A stretch of DNA of 64,000 bases from Chlorobium sp. N1 (GTDB lineage Bacteria; Bacteroidota; Chlorobiia; Chlorobiales; Chlorobiaceae), in the NCBI RefSeq assembly GCF_004332115.1, contig NZ_SJPA01000004.1:1-64000 (forward strand). The letters run 5' to 3'. Made by a program: the position numbers and the translations under genes. Shown one piece after another: positions 62,781 to 64,000 of the stretch (its first letter is position 1; each line of letters begins with the position of its first letter). The notes below the pieces were generated by a model. It saw nothing but the letters and a program-made list of their open reading frames with translations. It was not told the DNA's origin and did not search any database.

Positions 62781-64000
62781 GCTTCAGCGCTTCGGGTGAG
62801 AGCCCGTGCTGGGTCTCGAACGCCTTCAGTTCGTTATTGAGGTGGTGGCGGAAGGCGAGGTTGGTGATGATGTTGATCAGCTTCTTCGGGTTGTACCAGA
62901 TCCTGCCCATGATGTGCCTCCAGCTGTAGATGCCGGCGTAGCTTTTCAGCACCTTGTACTGGAAGAGGAGCGGGTCGTAGCGTTCGCTCTTGATGACCAG
63001 ATGCAGGGCGTTGTACTTCTCCCAGTCCTCGATGGTGATGAGCCCGTCGCGCTTGTAGTCCAGGTACATCTGCGTTCCCGGGTAGGGGGTGATGATCTGG
63101 AAGATCGGCATGAAAATGTGGTTCTTTTCGACGAAGCGGACCAGCTCGTCGATGTCTTCGAACGTGTCGATGGCCGGATTGAAGAGGAAGTTGCCCTGGA
63201 TGTTCAGGCCTGCCCGGCGGCAGTCGTCGATGATTTTCGTGTATTTCTCGGCGGAGTTGACATGGCCTTTGTTGTAGGCTTCGAGCGTGCTCTGCTTGAT
63301 CGACTCGAGTCCGGCGAGCACGAAGTTGCATCCGGCGTCGACAAGCTTCCTGACGGTCTTGGGGTCTTCGAGGAAGTTGATCGAGAGGAAGACGCTGAAG
63401 GTGATGTCGCACTCCCTGAGGAGATCGAGCGCCTCCCAGAGCTTCTTCTTGTTGATGCCGAGGTTCTCGTCGGTCAGCATGAACCAGGGTTTTTTCGAAC
63501 CCCTGCTCGGCTTGAAGAACTGTTTCTTGGCCTCTTCGACCTGGGCTTTCAGCGATTCGGCCTTCTGTGCGCGGTACTGCTTGCCGGTGAAGTTCGGTGT
63601 CACGCAGAACGAGCAGTTGAAGGGACAGCCGCGGGTGACGTAGATCGGGATCGACTTGGTGCCGTCGACCTTCTGGCGCTTCGAGCTCTTTGCGATGCGC
63701 GCGTAGTCGATGGGGACGATCTCCCTGACGGGCGGATAGTCCTTGGAGTCGTAGAGCTGCCTGAGCTCTCCGCGGGCGACGTCGTCGAGGAGCGAAGCCC
63801 AGAGGTTGTCGGCCTCTCCGACGACGATGCTGTCGGCGTGGCGGGCGGCTTCTTCGGGGTTGAAGGAGATGTGCAGGCCACCGAGCACCACCGTCTTGCC
63901 GTGTGCGCGGAAGGTGTCGGCGATTTCATAGGCGCGCGTGGCTTCGAGCGTGCGCGAGGTGATGCCGACGAGGTCGTAGTCTCCGTCGTAGTCTATGGGG
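62770..64000 (-). CDS. bchQ: B12-binding radical SAM protein, BchQ-like (5' end outside window)
   Basis: About 409 residues are visible; the N-terminus lies beyond 64000. The end of a cobalamin-binding domain ([40 protein letters not shown]) is followed by the radical SAM core with the cluster motif [18 protein letters not shown] and [20 protein letters not shown]. It matches the BchE-related methyltransferases of green sulfur bacteria. From memory, Chlorobaculum tepidum has bchQ, which methylates the C-8 side chain of bacteriochlorophyll c precursors, close to pyrH and recX, so I prefer BchQ to BchR or another P-methylase. The family is certain; the exact substrate is inferred. Confidence 0.6.
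   Translation of the reverse strand, partial: PIDYDGDYDLVGITSRTLEATRAYEIADTFRAHGKTVVLGGLHISFNPEEAARHADSIVVGEADNLWASLLDDVARGELRQLYDSKDYPPVREIVPIDYARIAKSSKRQKVDGTKSIPIYVTRGCPFNCSFCVTPNFTGKQYRAQKAESLKAQVEEAKKQFFKPSRGSKKPWFMLTDENLGINKKKLWEALDLLRECDITFSVFLSINFLEDPKTVRKLVDAGCNFVLAGLESIKQSTLEAYNKGHVNSAEKYTKIIDDCRRAGLNIQGNFLFNPAIDTFEDIDELVRFVEKNHIFMPIFQIITPYPGTQMYLDYKRDGLITIEDWEKYNALHLVIKSERYDPLLFQYKVLKSYAGIYSWRHIMGRIWYNPKKLINIITNLAFRHHLNNELKAFETQHGLSPEALKHVS

Noticed and set aside
1-64000. tRNA, rRNA or glmS-type ribozyme genes.
   Set aside because: I looked in intergenic stretches for cloverleaf-like TTC-x-A loops and for rRNA-like conserved strings and found none. A tRNAscan/Rfam run would settle this.

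Overview
The window looks like a chromosomal segment of a green sulfur bacterium (Chlorobiaceae) or close relative. This rests on the essential genes in the right half: valS, a short primary sigma factor without region 1.1 of the Bacteroidetes/Chlorobi kind, rplM-rpsI-rpsB-tsf-pyrH-recX, and next to recX a B12-binding radical SAM gene that looks like the bacteriochlorophyllide methyltransferase BchQ. Most of the window is GC-rich; the first ~7 kb is visibly AT-richer and full of mobile-element debris. I saw no rRNA, tRNA or CRISPR array.

Region 1 (1-12.9 kb) is a surface-polysaccharide locus rebuilt by mobile elements. It holds GT4 glycosyltransferases, a UDP-glucuronate decarboxylase, a pyruvyl transferase/FrhB pair, a hexapeptide acetyltransferase and two GT2 enzymes. 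Between them lie a decayed ISL3 element, a frameshifted IS630 element, a broken O-antigen polymerase fragment, two 172-bp copies of one mobile-element end and a 34-bp inverted repeat around the first glycosyltransferase. Region 2 (13-17.8 kb) supplies sugar precursors: manC, a phosphomannomutase and glmS.

Region 3 (17.9-34.1 kb) is the most interesting part. It opens with two uncharacterised genes, then an exosortase, an EpsI-like partner, a PEP-CTERM protein, an EpsD-like lipoprotein with a membrane tail, two tandem 7TM-DISM-type histidine kinases and an OmpR-type regulator. Two FISUMP-domain proteins, a putative outer-membrane protein, a Thr/Ser-rich secreted protein and a Sel1-repeat protein follow. 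A minus-strand pair closes the region: a PEP-CTERM metalloprotease and a second EpsD-like protein. Both PEP-CTERM genes are followed directly by an EpsD-like gene of the same unusual architecture, suggesting a repeated substrate/chaperone module served by one exosortase and perhaps controlled by the two-component system. The polysaccharide genes next door fit the usual link between exosortases and exopolysaccharide.

Region 4 (34.5-64 kb) is mostly housekeeping: clpP, valS, rpoD, a RelE/HigB-type toxin-antitoxin pair and an orphan antitoxin-like gene; a minus-strand run of M16 protease, LptF/G permease and SAM hydroxide adenosyltransferase; uvrB, a bifunctional RelA/SpoT, a LemA/TPM/TPM cluster, gcvT, ftsK, a NifU-like scaffold, mrp, der, the ribosomal/translation cluster, pyrH, recX and the partial bchQ-like gene. 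Start sites were chosen by eye from overlaps, signal peptides and family N-termini. No database search was run.
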